NCBI RefSeq assembly: GCF_002943715.1
Contig: NZ_MQUA01000013.1
Coordinates: 1-64,000, forward strand
Source of the DNA: Polaribacter filamentus
GTDB taxonomy: Bacteria > Bacteroidota > Bacteroidia > Flavobacteriales > Flavobacteriaceae
Length of the DNA: 64,000 nucleotides
Reading direction: 5' to 3'
Both the position numbers and the translations under genes were made by a program. Below are positions 35,461 to 45,543 of the stretch, one piece after another (within the stretch, counting starts at the first letter, position 1; each line of letters starts with the position of its first letter). Under the pieces are notes generated by a model that saw only the letters and a program-made list of their open reading frames with translations, had not been told where the DNA came from and searched no databases.

Positions 35461-36644
35461 TTATTTTTATTTAAATGATTTGCCAGATAAACACCAATAC
35501 TTGCGCTTCCCTGCAATAAATAACCGCCAGTTGGTGTATCCCAATCTAACATTTCGCCAATGCAATACTGATTAGAAATTTTTTTAAGTTCAAAATTTTC
35601 AGAAACTGCGTTTAAATCAATTCCGCCAACGGTAGAAATAGCTTCATCAATAGCTGCCATATCAATTATTTCTAAAGGAAATTTTTTAATGTTTCTCACT
35701 AATGCATCTACATTTAAATAAGATTCTTTAGAAAGATATATTTTTAGTAAATCGATTTGCGCAGTAGTTAATTTGAGTTCTTTTTTTAAAACCTGCGTTG
35801 TATTTTTAGCGTTAGATAATTTTATTTTTGACAAAATGTTTTCTGATGTTAATGAAGGCTTAAAATCGATAAAAATTTTTGCTTTTGAACCTGCAGACAA
35901 TTGTTTTCTAATTTGCGGACTTAATCCATAAATAGCATTTCCTTCTAGGCCAAAATTTGTGATAACCGCTTCTCCTTTCTGAACTAGATGATTGCAATAA
36001 ATTGCGATATTTTTTAACGGAGTTCCCTCGTGCTTCTGAATAAAACCTGATTTCCAATCAATTTGATATCCGCAGTTAGAGGCTTGAAATTCTTTTGTTT
36101 TTACGCCTTTTTCAGAAAACGTATTAAGCCAACTACCATCAGAACCTGTAACTTTCCAACTACTTCCGCCCAAACAAAAAATGGTGTAATCTGTTTTTAA
36201 AGTTTTAGTATTGATAATTGGGTTATTACTAGCATCCCAATCAGAAAAAGTTTGATTATATTTTATCTTAACTCCTTTCTCTTTAAGGTTTTTAAGCATC
36301 GCATTCAGCACTTCAATAGGTTTAATTCCTTCTTTTGGATATACTCTTTTACTGCTTCCTATGTAGGTTGGAATTCCTATTTGTTCTAGCCAATTTCTAA
36401 AATCATTATTTGTAAAGCTGCGTAAAGTTTTCTCTAAAAAATCATCTGGAGTATATCGTTTAATAAGCGCTTCCATAGGCTCTGAGTGTGTTACATTAAA
36501 ACCACCTTTACCCGCAACTAAAAATTTACGACCAGCCGTTTTGTTTTTTTCATAGATGGTGATCTCAAACTTTTCTATGTCTAAAAAAGCAGCGAGAAGA
36601 AAAGAAGAAGGTCCGCCTCCAATAATGGCAATGGTTTTTTTCAT
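35457..36644 (-). CDS. HI0933-like FAD flavoprotein (TIGR03862 type)
   Basis: A 395-residue flavoprotein with FAD-binding AIIGGGPSSFLLAAFLD at residues 5-21, KTAGRKFLVAGKGGFNVTHS near residue 40, FCLGGSSWKVTGSDGSW near 155 and an ending GGYLLQGSASIGVYLANHL. These match the NAD(P)/FAD-dependent oxidoreductases related to BaiN/HI0933, more closely the TIGR03862 subgroup. The reaction is unknown for this subgroup. Length is as expected. It converges with ygiQ and is followed upstream on the same strand by a FAD monooxygenase gene. Confidence 0.85.
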   Translation of the reverse strand: MKKTIAIIGGGPSSFLLAAFLDIEKFEITIYEKNKTAGRKFLVAGKGGFNVTHSEPMEALIKRYTPDDFLEKTLRSFTNNDFRNWLEQIGIPTYIGSSKRVYPKEGIKPIEVLNAMLKNLKEKGVKIKYNQTFSDWDASNNPIINTKTLKTDYTIFCLGGSSWKVTGSDGSWLNTFSEKGVKTKEFQASNCGYQIDWKSGFIQKHEGTPLKNIAIYCNHLVQKGEAVITNFGLEGNAIYGLSPQIRKQLSAGSKAKIFIDFKPSLTSENILSKIKLSNAKNTTQVLKKELKLTTAQIDLLKIYLSKESYLNVDALVRNIKKFPLEIIDMAAIDEAISTVGGIDLNAVSENFELKKISNQYCIGEMLDWDTPTGGYLLQGSASIGVYLANHLNKNN

Positions 36645-36748
36645 GTTATTGTATTTATCTCTTCTTACTACGGTATCCGTATTATTTAATTTTAGAAATA
36701 TGCAACTGCGTTTCTTTAGTTAACTCTTGTTGTAATTTAGTTGTAAAG

Positions 36749-38197
36749 TTATTCATCTTTTTTCTTCCGATGTTTTCCTCTTGGGCCATCACCTTTATAC
36801 ATCACAATTTCAGAATGTAATAATTTTGCAGCCTCTGCAGAACTCTTCACTTTAGAAGCACTTCGTTCTAACATTTCAGTTTCAAACTTAGTTAATATAC
36901 TTTTTCGTATTCCAATTTCCTTCCATTGAGATACTGGTTTGCATCCTTTATATATTTCTCGAGCTAGAGATAATGCATCTAACAGGGCTTGATTTGCACC
37001 TTGACCTTTAAACGGACTCATTGGATGCGCTGCATCACCGATTAAGGTAACTTTAGTTCCTTTTTTTAATAATTCGGTATTTAGTAATTTGCGATCGTAC
37101 ACAGGATAACCAGAAATTTGAGTTTCTAATGTTGCTGCTACAATCTGCGGAATTGGGTCATGCCACTGAGTTCTTAGACACGCTTCTTCTTTCAGAGCTT
37201 TTACACCTTTACTATGAAGTTCTTTAGCCTCTTTTTCTGATATAGGAAAACTCAATTGCCACATGATAGCATCTGAACTATACGGCATCATATAAATCCT
37301 TTCAGTACCGTTGGCAGTTTGAAATACGGTAGCCGAATCGAGTAAAGAACTTTCTACGCCTTTTAAATTTTTTAAAGGACAAATTCCCAAAATCACAATA
37401 CAACCTAAATAACGTAAAGGAGTTGTTTCTTCTCCAATTAGTAAATTTCTTACGGTACTTCTAATTCCATCTGCTCCAACGACAAGATCCGCTTTGACAT
37501 TTATGATTTTGTCTTTTACTTGAAATTTTAGATTTACATTTTTGCTATCGAAATCACTAAAACTTAATAATTGATATCCCCACTTTACGGAGTTTTGTCC
37601 GTTGAGCTGCTCAAGTAAAGTTAAACGTAAAGACTGCCTCGCAATATGTATATTGGTTCGTTTAGGAGATGTTTTGGTGTCTGATCGTCCCCATTTTCTA
37701 ATTCCCCATTCGCCGATGATTTTTCCATCAGTAGTATGAACCACATGTTTAGTAGAAATTACGCCTTTTTCTAAAGTAGGAATTCCTAGTCCAGCCATGG
37801 CTTTGCTTGCTTGTTGCAGGGTGAGTCCGTAGCCCTGAGACCGCGTATCAAAACTATGATCTCTCTCATAAAGCGTAAAAGGAATTCTACGATGCAAACA
37901 AGCTACTGCCAGAGCAACTCCACCAATTCCGCCGCCAATAATAGCGATATGTGGGTAGTTTTCGTTGTCTGCTATAGGATGATTTGTAGCGTGAATTAAT
38001 CCGGATCCATTACAATCTAAACAAGAATAAAGTTGACCTTTAGGGCGAGCTGGCGGGGTTTCCTTGCCATTAGATTTTTTAAATTGCGCGAACTCCAGCG
38101 GGTAGTTGAGTATAGCTTTTTTACGAAGACTTTTCCTCTTTTTGCCAGTGCCTTTGCAGTTCTGACAAACAGTCCAATGATCTTCTTTTTTTTTCAA
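36749..38197 (-). CDS. FAD-dependent monooxygenase with N-terminal DnaJ-type zinc motifs
   Basis: A 482-residue protein. Residues 1-65 hold two CxxCxGxG motifs (VCQNCKGTGKK and SCLDCNGSGLI), the DnaJ-type zinc centre, separated by about 45 basic residues. The rest is a group A flavin monooxygenase: IIGGGIGGVALAVACLHRR (FAD), VVGADGIRSTVRNLL near residue 230, and IGDAAHPMSPFKGQGANQAL near 375. These enzymes hydroxylate aromatic or polyketide-like compounds with NAD(P)H; TetX-like and salicylate hydroxylase-like proteins belong to the same fold. Zinc motif fusion to this fold is unusual. It could bind a protein, RNA or metal cofactor. Substrate unknown. Confidence 0.8.
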   Translation of the reverse strand: MKKKEDHWTVCQNCKGTGKKRKSLRKKAILNYPLEFAQFKKSNGKETPPARPKGQLYSCLDCNGSGLIHATNHPIADNENYPHIAIIGGGIGGVALAVACLHRRIPFTLYERDHSFDTRSQGYGLTLQQASKAMAGLGIPTLEKGVISTKHVVHTTDGKIIGEWGIRKWGRSDTKTSPKRTNIHIARQSLRLTLLEQLNGQNSVKWGYQLLSFSDFDSKNVNLKFQVKDKIINVKADLVVGADGIRSTVRNLLIGEETTPLRYLGCIVILGICPLKNLKGVESSLLDSATVFQTANGTERIYMMPYSSDAIMWQLSFPISEKEAKELHSKGVKALKEEACLRTQWHDPIPQIVAATLETQISGYPVYDRKLLNTELLKKGTKVTLIGDAAHPMSPFKGQGANQALLDALSLAREIYKGCKPVSQWKEIGIRKSILTKFETEMLERSASKVKSSAEAAKLLHSEIVMYKGDGPRGKHRKKKDE

Positions 38198-38256
38198 CTA
38201 CCTTATTTTTAATTATTTAGTGTATTTTTTTAAATTTAATTTTGGAAATAAAACAA

Positions 38257-39078
38257 CTACTTCTTAACAGCAATCATCATATGCGGACTAAACGGCAACA
38301 AATATTGATCATTTTGAGTAAGAGTTTGCAAGGTTTTTAACGTTTTCGATTTTCTCTTATCTAGCATATTTGCAAAATATTCATTGTCTAACCAAATCAT
38401 TCCTTCAACCGCAAAAAGATTTATAAAGTTGAGGTTTTGCTCTAAAAATTCTGCTTTTAAATCTTGTGGTTTATGATAAAAAGCATCCGCTAATAAAAAA
38501 GGAAAATCTTTTGGTGCATTATGAATTCCTGTGGTGAGTTCTTCCTTGCACATATCAAAAAATGAGTTTGCATGAATCATTCCGTTCATTAAACCAACTA
38601 CCGTAGACGCTGTTGCGTTAATTGCGAAACCTAAAATAATTCCGCCTTTTTTTAAAACTCTTTTGGCTTCTAAAATTGCGGCAACTCTATCTTCCCTTTT
38701 TTGAAGATGGTATAAAGGTCCGTGGAGAATAACCAAATCTGCCGAATCAGTTTTGAAAGGTAACTTTTTAGCTTCGCCGATGGCAACAGAAAAAGGGTTT
38801 TTTAACTTATTTGCTCTTTTTTCTGCGAGTTTAATGTGTTTTAAAACAGGTTCAACTAAATGAACATTGTGTCCTTTTTTTGCTAACCATTCAGCATATT
38901 TCCCTGTTCCGCCACCAACATCAATAATTGTTGCTTTCGGGCTGGAAATATGAAGTTCTATGAGTTCTTTAATACGTTCAAATTCAAAAATCCCCATTCC
39001 TTTTTCAAGTCTGGTTTCTTCGGATGCTTTGTTGTAAAAGTCATCTAATTCTTTGCTGATAAGTGTTTTCTTTTTCAC
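38257..39078 (-). CDS. Class I SAM-dependent methyltransferase
   Basis: A 273-residue methyltransferase with motif I IDVGGGTGKYAEWLAKKGH (near residues 62-80), an acidic motif II HLVEP, and a post-motif ADLVILHGPLYHLQKREDR. The C-terminal lid segment (PQDLKAEFLEQNLNFINLF) fits enzymes acting on small molecules. No signal peptide. The substrate cannot be told from the sequence. It follows the FAD monooxygenase gene on the same strand with a 59-base gap, so possible co-transcription with it is an inference. Confidence 0.85.
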   Translation of the reverse strand: MKKKTLISKELDDFYNKASEETRLEKGMGIFEFERIKELIELHISSPKATIIDVGGGTGKYAEWLAKKGHNVHLVEPVLKHIKLAEKRANKLKNPFSVAIGEAKKLPFKTDSADLVILHGPLYHLQKREDRVAAILEAKRVLKKGGIILGFAINATASTVVGLMNGMIHANSFFDMCKEELTTGIHNAPKDFPFLLADAFYHKPQDLKAEFLEQNLNFINLFAVEGMIWLDNEYFANMLDKRKSKTLKTLQTLTQNDQYLLPFSPHMMIAVKK

Positions 39079-39228
39079 CTTAATTATTTAAAGGATAAAA
39101 GTACTTAAATTAAAGTGAAAATTGAAGAGTCATTGCCAGGAACGAAACAATCGGTCAATTATAAAATAATGAACACATAATAAACAGATTGCTTTTTATT
39201 CTTTTTCGCAATAAGAAAGTAACATAGA

Positions 39229-40119
39229 TTAACCTTTTAAATGTGTGTTAAAAAAAGCAATGGTTCTTTCCCATGATAAATCTGCAGCTTCTTCATCATA
39301 TCTGGGAGTTGTATTGTTATGAAAACCGTGATTTACATCCGCATAAAAATAAGCTTCATGTGTTATGTTGTTTTCTTTTAAAACTTTTTCAAAATTTGGC
39401 CATCCATCATTTACTCTTTTGTCTAAACCTGCGTATTGCAATAATAAAGGCGCTTTAATTTTTGCAGCATCCTCATTTTCTGGTTGTCGTCCATAATAAG
39501 GAACAGCCGCTGCCAAATCTGGTAGTTTTACAGCCATCATATTAGAAATCCATCCACCAAAACAGAAACCAACAACACCAACAGTTCCATTACAATCTTT
39601 GTGAGATTTTAAATAGTGATACGCCGCAATAAAATCTTCTAACATTTCATTTTGATCTCTTTTTCTTTGCATTTCTCTACCATCATCGTCATTTCCTGGA
39701 TATCCACCTAAAGGAGATAATGCATCCGGAGCTAAAGTCACAAAACCCTCCAAAGCAGCTCTTCTAGCAACATCTTCTATATATGGATTTAGCCCTCTAT
39801 TTTCGTGAACAACAATTATTCCGGGTACTTTTTCTGTAGTATCTTTTAAAATAGAAAATAACCCTTTTATTCTTAGGCCGCCTTTTGGGGAATCGTACGT
39901 TATAAATTCTGATTTTAACCTTGGGTCATTTGATGGAACTAATATAGAATCTACATAATTTGGCGAAATAAAACTTAATAAAGCGGGCAACGTAATTGCG
40001 CCAACTGCATATAAAGATAGTTTTTTAAGAAATGCTTTTCTATCTATTTTATTGTGCGCGTAGTCGTCATATAAATCAAATACTTCTTGACTGATATCTT
40101 CTTTTTTAAGTGCTTTCAT
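39229..40119 (-). CDS. Dienelactone hydrolase family protein
   Basis: A 296-residue alpha/beta hydrolase. After a short cytoplasmic start (MKALKKEDISQEVFDLYDDY) a hydrophobic segment SLYAVGAITLPALLSFISP (about residues 34-52) suggests export, perhaps by Tat since KKLSLYAVG follows a basic patch (DRKAFLKKL). The catalytic triad of dienelactone hydrolases is seen: Cys in GVVGFCFGGWISNMM, Asp in QYAGLDKRVNDG and His in DVNHGFHN. EGFVTLAPDALSPLGGYPG is also typical. It probably hydrolyses a lactone or ester outside the cytoplasm. The real substrate is unknown. Confidence 0.88.
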   Translation of the reverse strand: MKALKKEDISQEVFDLYDDYAHNKIDRKAFLKKLSLYAVGAITLPALLSFISPNYVDSILVPSNDPRLKSEFITYDSPKGGLRIKGLFSILKDTTEKVPGIIVVHENRGLNPYIEDVARRAALEGFVTLAPDALSPLGGYPGNDDDGREMQRKRDQNEMLEDFIAAYHYLKSHKDCNGTVGVVGFCFGGWISNMMAVKLPDLAAAVPYYGRQPENEDAAKIKAPLLLQYAGLDKRVNDGWPNFEKVLKENNITHEAYFYADVNHGFHNNTTPRYDEEAADLSWERTIAFFNTHLKG

Positions 40120-40245
40120 TTTTTAGATATTTTATAATTATATCTAAGATAATTAAAATAAAAGGAAGCTAAGTTTGTTCTGATTATTTTTTGAATATAA
40201 TGGCTATAAAAAAACTATCCTATAAAATAGTTACTACAATTATAT

Positions 40246-41121
40246 TTAATTCTGCCCTTTTTTAAAACCGTATAAATTTTGATTAATAAAATTTTGTGGA
40301 AATTGATCATCACCTTTAAAACCAATCTCGATAGTTCCACTATCTTCTGGAATATAATTTGTATTAAAAATGTAATCCCAAATGCTTAAGCTAATGCCGT
40401 AGTTCATGCCGTTTCTTCCTTCTGGCACCACATATGCATGATGGTACAAATGCATCACTGGATTGTTTAAAACGTATTTGAAAACGCCCCAAGTTATTTT
40501 AATATTTGCATGGTTAAAATGACCAATAGCAATCGTGATAAAATGAACAATATAAGCTTGTTCAGGTTCAAAACCACCAATAATCATTACACCAAAAGTT
40601 TTCAATGGCTTGTAAAAAATATTTTCCATCCAATGGTATCTTAAATGAGCAGCAAAACCCATTTCTTTGACACTGTGATGTACTTTATGGAATTTCCACA
40701 AAAAAGCATATTTATGCAATAACACATGCGTAAACCATTGAACAAAATCAAGAATTACAAAGAAAACAAGTAATTGTAACCAAGCAGACCATTGAGAAAT
40801 ATCGAAAAGCGCTAGACTTTTTGTAGTGATATTAGACTCGCTAAAAACCAATTCTAAAATTTTATACACACCACTTATAACGATTGAAAAAATGAAAAAG
40901 TTAAAGAACATGTAAAAGGCATCTAACCAAAAATCTTTTCTAATAATAGCTTGTTGTTTTCTCCAAGGAAAGAAAATTTCTAAAATCCAAACAATGAGCG
41001 AAAGAGCGATAAGTCCCCAAAAATAATTGGTATACCACGGCACTTCAAAAATGATAGACTTCCATGTCCAGCTTACAGTTCCTGTAAAAGCATTTACAAA
41101 CGCATCTAAATATTTTTCCAT
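40246..41121 (-). CDS. Sterol desaturase / fatty acid hydroxylase family protein
   Basis: A 291-residue membrane protein with four to five hydrophobic helices and the di-iron histidine boxes of the family: THVLLHKYAFLWKFH (HxxxH), HKVHHSVKEMGFAAH (HxxHH), and HLYHHAYVVPEG (HxxHH). These enzymes use oxygen to hydroxylate or desaturate lipids at the inner membrane. In flavobacteria such proteins act on carotenoids or unusual membrane lipids. Start ATG 41121 lies only 9 bases from the end of the sulfurtransferase pseudogene on the same strand. Confidence 0.88.
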   Translation of the reverse strand: MEKYLDAFVNAFTGTVSWTWKSIIFEVPWYTNYFWGLIALSLIVWILEIFFPWRKQQAIIRKDFWLDAFYMFFNFFIFSIVISGVYKILELVFSESNITTKSLALFDISQWSAWLQLLVFFVILDFVQWFTHVLLHKYAFLWKFHKVHHSVKEMGFAAHLRYHWMENIFYKPLKTFGVMIIGGFEPEQAYIVHFITIAIGHFNHANIKITWGVFKYVLNNPVMHLYHHAYVVPEGRNGMNYGISLSIWDYIFNTNYIPEDSGTIEIGFKGDDQFPQNFINQNLYGFKKGQN

Positions 41122-41130
41122 TTTTAGTTT

Positions 41131-41760
41131 TTAATTAATTGTAGTTAAACTTTTATTAGTAAAGGGTAAATCATTAAAACAACTCCATTCTGTCCAAGAA
41201 CCATCGTAATTTTTTACATTTTTATATCCTAATAGTTGAATAAGAACAAAAGTGGTATGCGCTGAGCGAACGCCACTATTACAATACAAAATTATTGAAT
41301 TATTTTCTGTTACATTTAATTTTTTGCATAAAATTCTGCTAAAGTTTCTATTGATTTTAGCGTATGATTTCCGTTGAAGTAGATAGCTTCATCCCAATTA
41401 ATATGAATGCTATTTGGAATTCTTCCTGTTTATGAAGCGTCCTTTTTTTTGCTTTCCTTAGAATTTTTTAAAAGATCTTGTGTCAACAATTACAACATTT
41501 TTTGATAAAGCATTGAATACTTCTTCTTTTGAAATTGCGTATTTCATATTAGTTTTTTCAGGAAATGCAACTACTGTTTTTACTTTTTCAGGAATTTTAT
41601 GAGTTACTTTCCCATTAATAGCTTTCCAATTTTCAATGTCTCCTTGAAGCATTTTTATATTTTTAAAATTATAATTTTGCAAAATCCATCACAATCTTTC
41701 AGCTTTACACAATCCGTTAATTGTTGAAAAAGAACCTGATACAGCTTTTTTCACAAAAGA
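41131..41760 (-). pseudogene. Decayed tandem-rhodanese sulfurtransferase (SseA type)
   Basis: Reading the minus strand, successive frames give the parts of a 3-mercaptopyruvate/thiosulfate sulfurtransferase: KAERL then a stop where Trp is expected, then WILQNYNFKNIKMLQGDIEN and KYAISKEEVFNALSKNVVIV, DTRSFKKF, a frame break, GRIPNSIHINWDEAIYFNG, another break, and NNSIILYCNSGVRSAHTTF with the catalytic Cys loop CNSGVR, ending SLTTIN at 41131. The first half of the protein is missing upstream. At least one nonsense change and two or three frameshifts exist, and not all are homopolymer changes, so this looks like real decay. Confidence 0.8.
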
Positions 41761-41888
41761 TCTTCTTTTCAAGTGGTTTATTATTTTTGTAAATACGATG
41801 GCAATACAATCTGTTTATTGTTTATAGGTGTTTCTTTATTAACAAAAGGAATTTATTTACCAGCAAAAGTTTAAAAAAAATAAGAACT

Positions 41889-41928
41889 AAAAAAGGCAAC
41901 AAGAATCTAAATTTTGTTGCCTTTTTTT
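41889..41928 (-). terminator. Terminator after icmF
   Basis: AAAAGGCAACAA and TTGTTGCCTTTT form a strong stem (41891-41902 with 41914-41925) flanked by A and T runs on the two strands. It lies about 40 bases past the icmF stop. Confidence 0.75.
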
Positions 41929-41966
41929 ATGCGCTTATAGTATAATTATTTTACTTTAAACAGTTA

Positions 41967-44900
41967 TTACATATTTCTTCTATATTGTCCCCCAACTTTA
42001 AACAACGCTTCTGTAATTTGTCCTAAAGAACATACTTTGGTTGCTTCCATTAACTTATCAAATAAATTTTCATTCTGAATCGCAGCTTCTTGTAAAATTG
42101 CAATTTGCTGTTCCACATTTTTAAGATTTGCCTTGTTTAGGTTTTCTTTCGTTTTAATTTGATATTGTTTTTCTTCTTCCGTTGCTCTGATAACTTCTGC
42201 TGGTTGCACAGTTGGTGATCCTTTAGAACTTAAAAAAGTATTTACGCCAATAATCGGGAATTCTCCATTGTGTTTCAAAGTTTCATAATACATGCTTTCT
42301 TCCTGAATTTTAGAACGCTGATACATCGTTTCCATCGCTCCTAAAACCCCACCTCTTTCGGTAATTCTGTCGAATTCTAATAAAACGGCTTCTTCAACTA
42401 AATCTGTTAATTCTTCTATAATAAAAGCACCCTGAATTGGATTTTCATTTTTGGTTAACCCTAATTCTTTGTTGATAATCAACTGAATAGCCATTGCTCT
42501 TCTTACAGATTCTTCGGTAGGCGTTGTAATTGCTTCATCGTACGCATTGGTATGTAAAGAATTACAATTATCATTAATTGCGTACAATGCTTGCAACGTA
42601 GTTCTGATGTCATTAAAGTCGATTTCTTGTGCGTGTAAAGAGCGTCCAGAAGTCTGAATATGATACTTTAACATTTGTGCACGTTCATTTGCGCCATATT
42701 TTCTCTTCATTGCTTTTGCCCAAATTTTACGGGCAACTCTACCAATTACTGCATATTCTGGGTCTATTCCGTTTGAAAAGAAAAAGGATAAGTTGGGACC
42801 AAATTTATTAATGTCCATTCCGCGTGATAAATAATATTCCACGTAGGTAAACCCGTTAGATAATGTTAAGGCTAATTGGGTAATAGGATTTGCGCCTGCT
42901 TCCGCGATATGATATCCAGAAATAGAAACCGAATAAAAGTTTCGAACTTGTTTTTCGATAAAATATTCTTGCACATCACCCATTAAACGCAACGCAAATT
43001 CTGTAGAAAAAATACAGGTATTTTGTGCTTGATCTTCCTTTAAAATATCTGCTTGTACTGTTCCTCTAACTTGCGCTAAAGTATCTTTTTTTATTTGCTG
43101 ATAAATGTCTTGCGGTAAAACCATATCTCCTGTTAAACCTAAAAGTAGCAACCCTAAACCATTATTTCCTTCAGGTAAATTTCCTTGATAGGTTGGTTTT
43201 TCTAAACCTTTTGAATCATAAATTTCTTTAAATTTTGCCTCAACTTGTTTTTCTAATTTGTTTTCTTTGATGTATTTCTCACAATTTTGATCAATGGCTG
43301 CATTCATAAAAAACCCTAACAACATTGGTGCTGGTCCATTTATAGTCATAGAAACCGATGTCATATGATGAGCTAAATCAAAACCAGAATACAATTTTTT
43401 AGCATCATCTAAACAGCAAATAGAAACTCCTGCATTTCCGATTTTTCCATAAATATCGGGTCTATGACCAGGATCATTTCCATATAAAGTTACAGAATCA
43501 AAAGCCGTTGATAAACGTTTTGCGTCCATTCCTAAACTCACATAATGAAATCTTCTATTTGTTCTTTCTGGTCCACCTTCACCTGCAAACATTCTTGTTG
43601 GGTCTTCTCCTGTTCTTTTAAACGGATACAAACCTGCTGTGTATGGGAACTCTCCAGGAACATTTTCTTGTAAATTCCAGCGTAATAAATCTCCCCAAGC
43701 TTCGTATTTTGGTAAACTTATTTTAGGTATTTGAGAGTGCGATAACGATTCTGAATGTGTTTCAATATTAATTTCTTTATTACGAACTTTAAACGTGTAA
43801 ATTGGGTCTTTATATTTCTGAACCTTCTCTTGCCAGTTTAAAATAACTTCCCAATTATAAGGATCAAAATTCATTTTTATTTTCTCGAACTGAGCTAATA
43901 AAAGTTTAACAAATTCTATATCGTCTATTTCTATTTCTGCGGATAAAATTTCATCTGAATCTAAACCTATTTTTGTAAGAAGAGATTGCTTCGTTTCACT
44001 CGTAATGACAGAAAGAATTGTTTGATAAATCCCGTATAATTTTTGAGCAACTATAACTTGTTCATCAACTTTTTTGTCATACCCTCTGTTGTTTTCTGCA
44101 ATTTCTGACAAATAACGAACTCTAGCTGGCGGAATTACAAATATCTTTTCAGACATTTCTTTGGTAATTTCCATGGTTGATTTTAAATCTACGCCTGTTT
44201 TTTCTACCAATTTATCCATAATACTTTTGTACAAAGTATTCATTCCTGGATCATTAAATTGAGATGCAATTGTGCCGTAAACAGGTAAATCATCTTGATG
44301 AATATGCCATAAATTATTGTTGCGCATGTATTGCTTTTTCACGTCTCTAACAGCATCTAAAGCACCTCTTTTATCAAATTTATTAATGGCAACCAAATCA
44401 GCAAAATCTAACATATCAATCTTTTCTAATTGCGTTGCTGCGCCAAATTCTGGAGTCATTACATATAACGAAGTATCAGAATGCTCTATAATTTCGGTAT
44501 CCGATTGCCCGATTCCAGAAGTTTCTAAAATAATTAAATCGAATTCAGCTGCTTTTAAAACCTGAATAGCCTCATTTACATATTTTGATAATGCCAAGTT
44601 TGATTGACGAGTTGCCAAAGAACGCATGTAAACTCTTGAATTATTAATGGCATTCATTCTAATTCTATCTCCCAAAAGAGCGCCACCCGTTTTTCTTTTT
44701 GATGGATCAACAGAAATTAATGCGATGGTTTTTTCTGGAAAATCAATTAAAAAACGACGAACTAATTCATCTACTAAAGACGATTTTCCTGCGCCACCAG
44801 TTCCTGTGATTCCTAAAACTGGAGTTTTAGAATCTTTATTTTTTGTATGAATTTTATCTAAAGTTTCTTTTGCAACTTCAGGAAAGTTTTCTGCAGAAGA

Positions 44901-45410
44901 AATTACTCTTGCAATTTTTCCAGCTTCTTTGTTTGATAAATTGTTGACATCAATATTTAAAATATCACCAATTGCATAATCAGAAGTTTGTACTAAATCA
45001 TTGATCATGCCTTGCAAGCCAAGAGAGCGACCATCATCCGGAGAATAAATTCTAGTAATTCCGTACTCCATCAAATCCTTAATTTCTTCAGGAAGAATTA
45101 CGCCACCACCACCAGCAAATATTTTGATATGTCCGGCGCCTTTTTCTTGCAATAAATCGTACATATATTTAAAATACTCATTATGACCGCCTTGATAAGA
45201 AGTCATTGCAATGGCATTTACATCTTCTTGTATGGCGCAATTAACCACTTCTTCAACACTTCTATCGTGTCCTAGATGAATAACTTCAACTCCTGTAGAT
45301 TGAATAATTCTACGCATAATATTAATGGCAGCATCATGACCATCAAAAAGTGAGGCAGCAGTTACAATTCGTACTTTATGTTGAGGCGTGTAAGGTGTAA
45401 TTTGTTCCAT
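41967..45410 (-). CDS. icmF: Fused isobutyryl-CoA mutase (IcmF)
   Basis: A 1147-residue fusion of normal IcmF length. The B12-binding domain comes first with [13 protein letters not shown] (Asp23, His25, cobalamin ligand) and [11 protein letters not shown]. The G-protein chaperone domain follows with the P-loop [16 protein letters not shown] near residue 205 and [12 protein letters not shown] near 340. The substrate-binding mutase barrel fills the C-terminal half ([60 protein letters not shown]). It interconverts isobutyryl-CoA and n-butyryl-CoA, and may accept pivalyl- or isovaleryl-CoA. The divergent neighbour is hutU. A BtuF-like protein at 20.6 kb may serve its cofactor supply. Confidence 0.95.
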   Translation of the reverse strand: MEQITPYTPQHKVRIVTAASLFDGHDAAINIMRRIIQSTGVEVIHLGHDRSVEEVVNCAIQEDVNAIAMTSYQGGHNEYFKYMYDLLQEKGAGHIKIFAGGGGVILPEEIKDLMEYGITRIYSPDDGRSLGLQGMINDLVQTSDYAIGDILNIDVNNLSNKEAGKIARVISSAENFPEVAKETLDKIHTKNKDSKTPVLGITGTGGAGKSSLVDELVRRFLIDFPEKTIALISVDPSKRKTGGALLGDRIRMNAINNSRVYMRSLATRQSNLALSKYVNEAIQVLKAAEFDLIILETSGIGQSDTEIIEHSDTSLYVMTPEFGAATQLEKIDMLDFADLVAINKFDKRGALDAVRDVKKQYMRNNNLWHIHQDDLPVYGTIASQFNDPGMNTLYKSIMDKLVEKTGVDLKSTMEITKEMSEKIFVIPPARVRYLSEIAENNRGYDKKVDEQVIVAQKLYGIYQTILSVITSETKQSLLTKIGLDSDEILSAEIEIDDIEFVKLLLAQFEKIKMNFDPYNWEVILNWQEKVQKYKDPIYTFKVRNKEINIETHSESLSHSQIPKISLPKYEAWGDLLRWNLQENVPGEFPYTAGLYPFKRTGEDPTRMFAGEGGPERTNRRFHYVSLGMDAKRLSTAFDSVTLYGNDPGHRPDIYGKIGNAGVSICCLDDAKKLYSGFDLAHHMTSVSMTINGPAPMLLGFFMNAAIDQNCEKYIKENKLEKQVEAKFKEIYDSKGLEKPTYQGNLPEGNNGLGLLLLGLTGDMVLPQDIYQQIKKDTLAQVRGTVQADILKEDQAQNTCIFSTEFALRLMGDVQEYFIEKQVRNFYSVSISGYHIAEAGANPITQLALTLSNGFTYVEYYLSRGMDINKFGPNLSFFFSNGIDPEYAVIGRVARKIWAKAMKRKYGANERAQMLKYHIQTSGRSLHAQEIDFNDIRTTLQALYAINDNCNSLHTNAYDEAITTPTEESVRRAMAIQLIINKELGLTKNENPIQGAFIIEELTDLVEEAVLLEFDRITERGGVLGAMETMYQRSKIQEESMYYETLKHNGEFPIIGVNTFLSSKGSPTVQPAEVIRATEEEKQYQIKTKENLNKANLKNVEQQIAILQEAAIQNENLFDKLMEATKVCSLGQITEALFKVGGQYRRNM

Positions 45411-45507
45411 TCGTAATAAATGTTTGATTTTAGGGTTGCAATTTACGAAAATCTTAAAAAATACTGCAAATCTTTATTGTTTTTAAAATAGTATTTATAA
45501 AAAGAAA

Positions 45508-45515
45508 TATATTTG
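45508..45515 (+). promoter_or_regulatory. -7 box of the hutU promoter
   Basis: TATATTTG fits TAnnTTTG, 28 bases before the hutU ATG at 45544. No clear -33 TTG at standard spacing was found. Confidence 0.45.
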
Positions 45516-45543
45516 TTTAAAAACACTTAAAAACGAACGTTTT

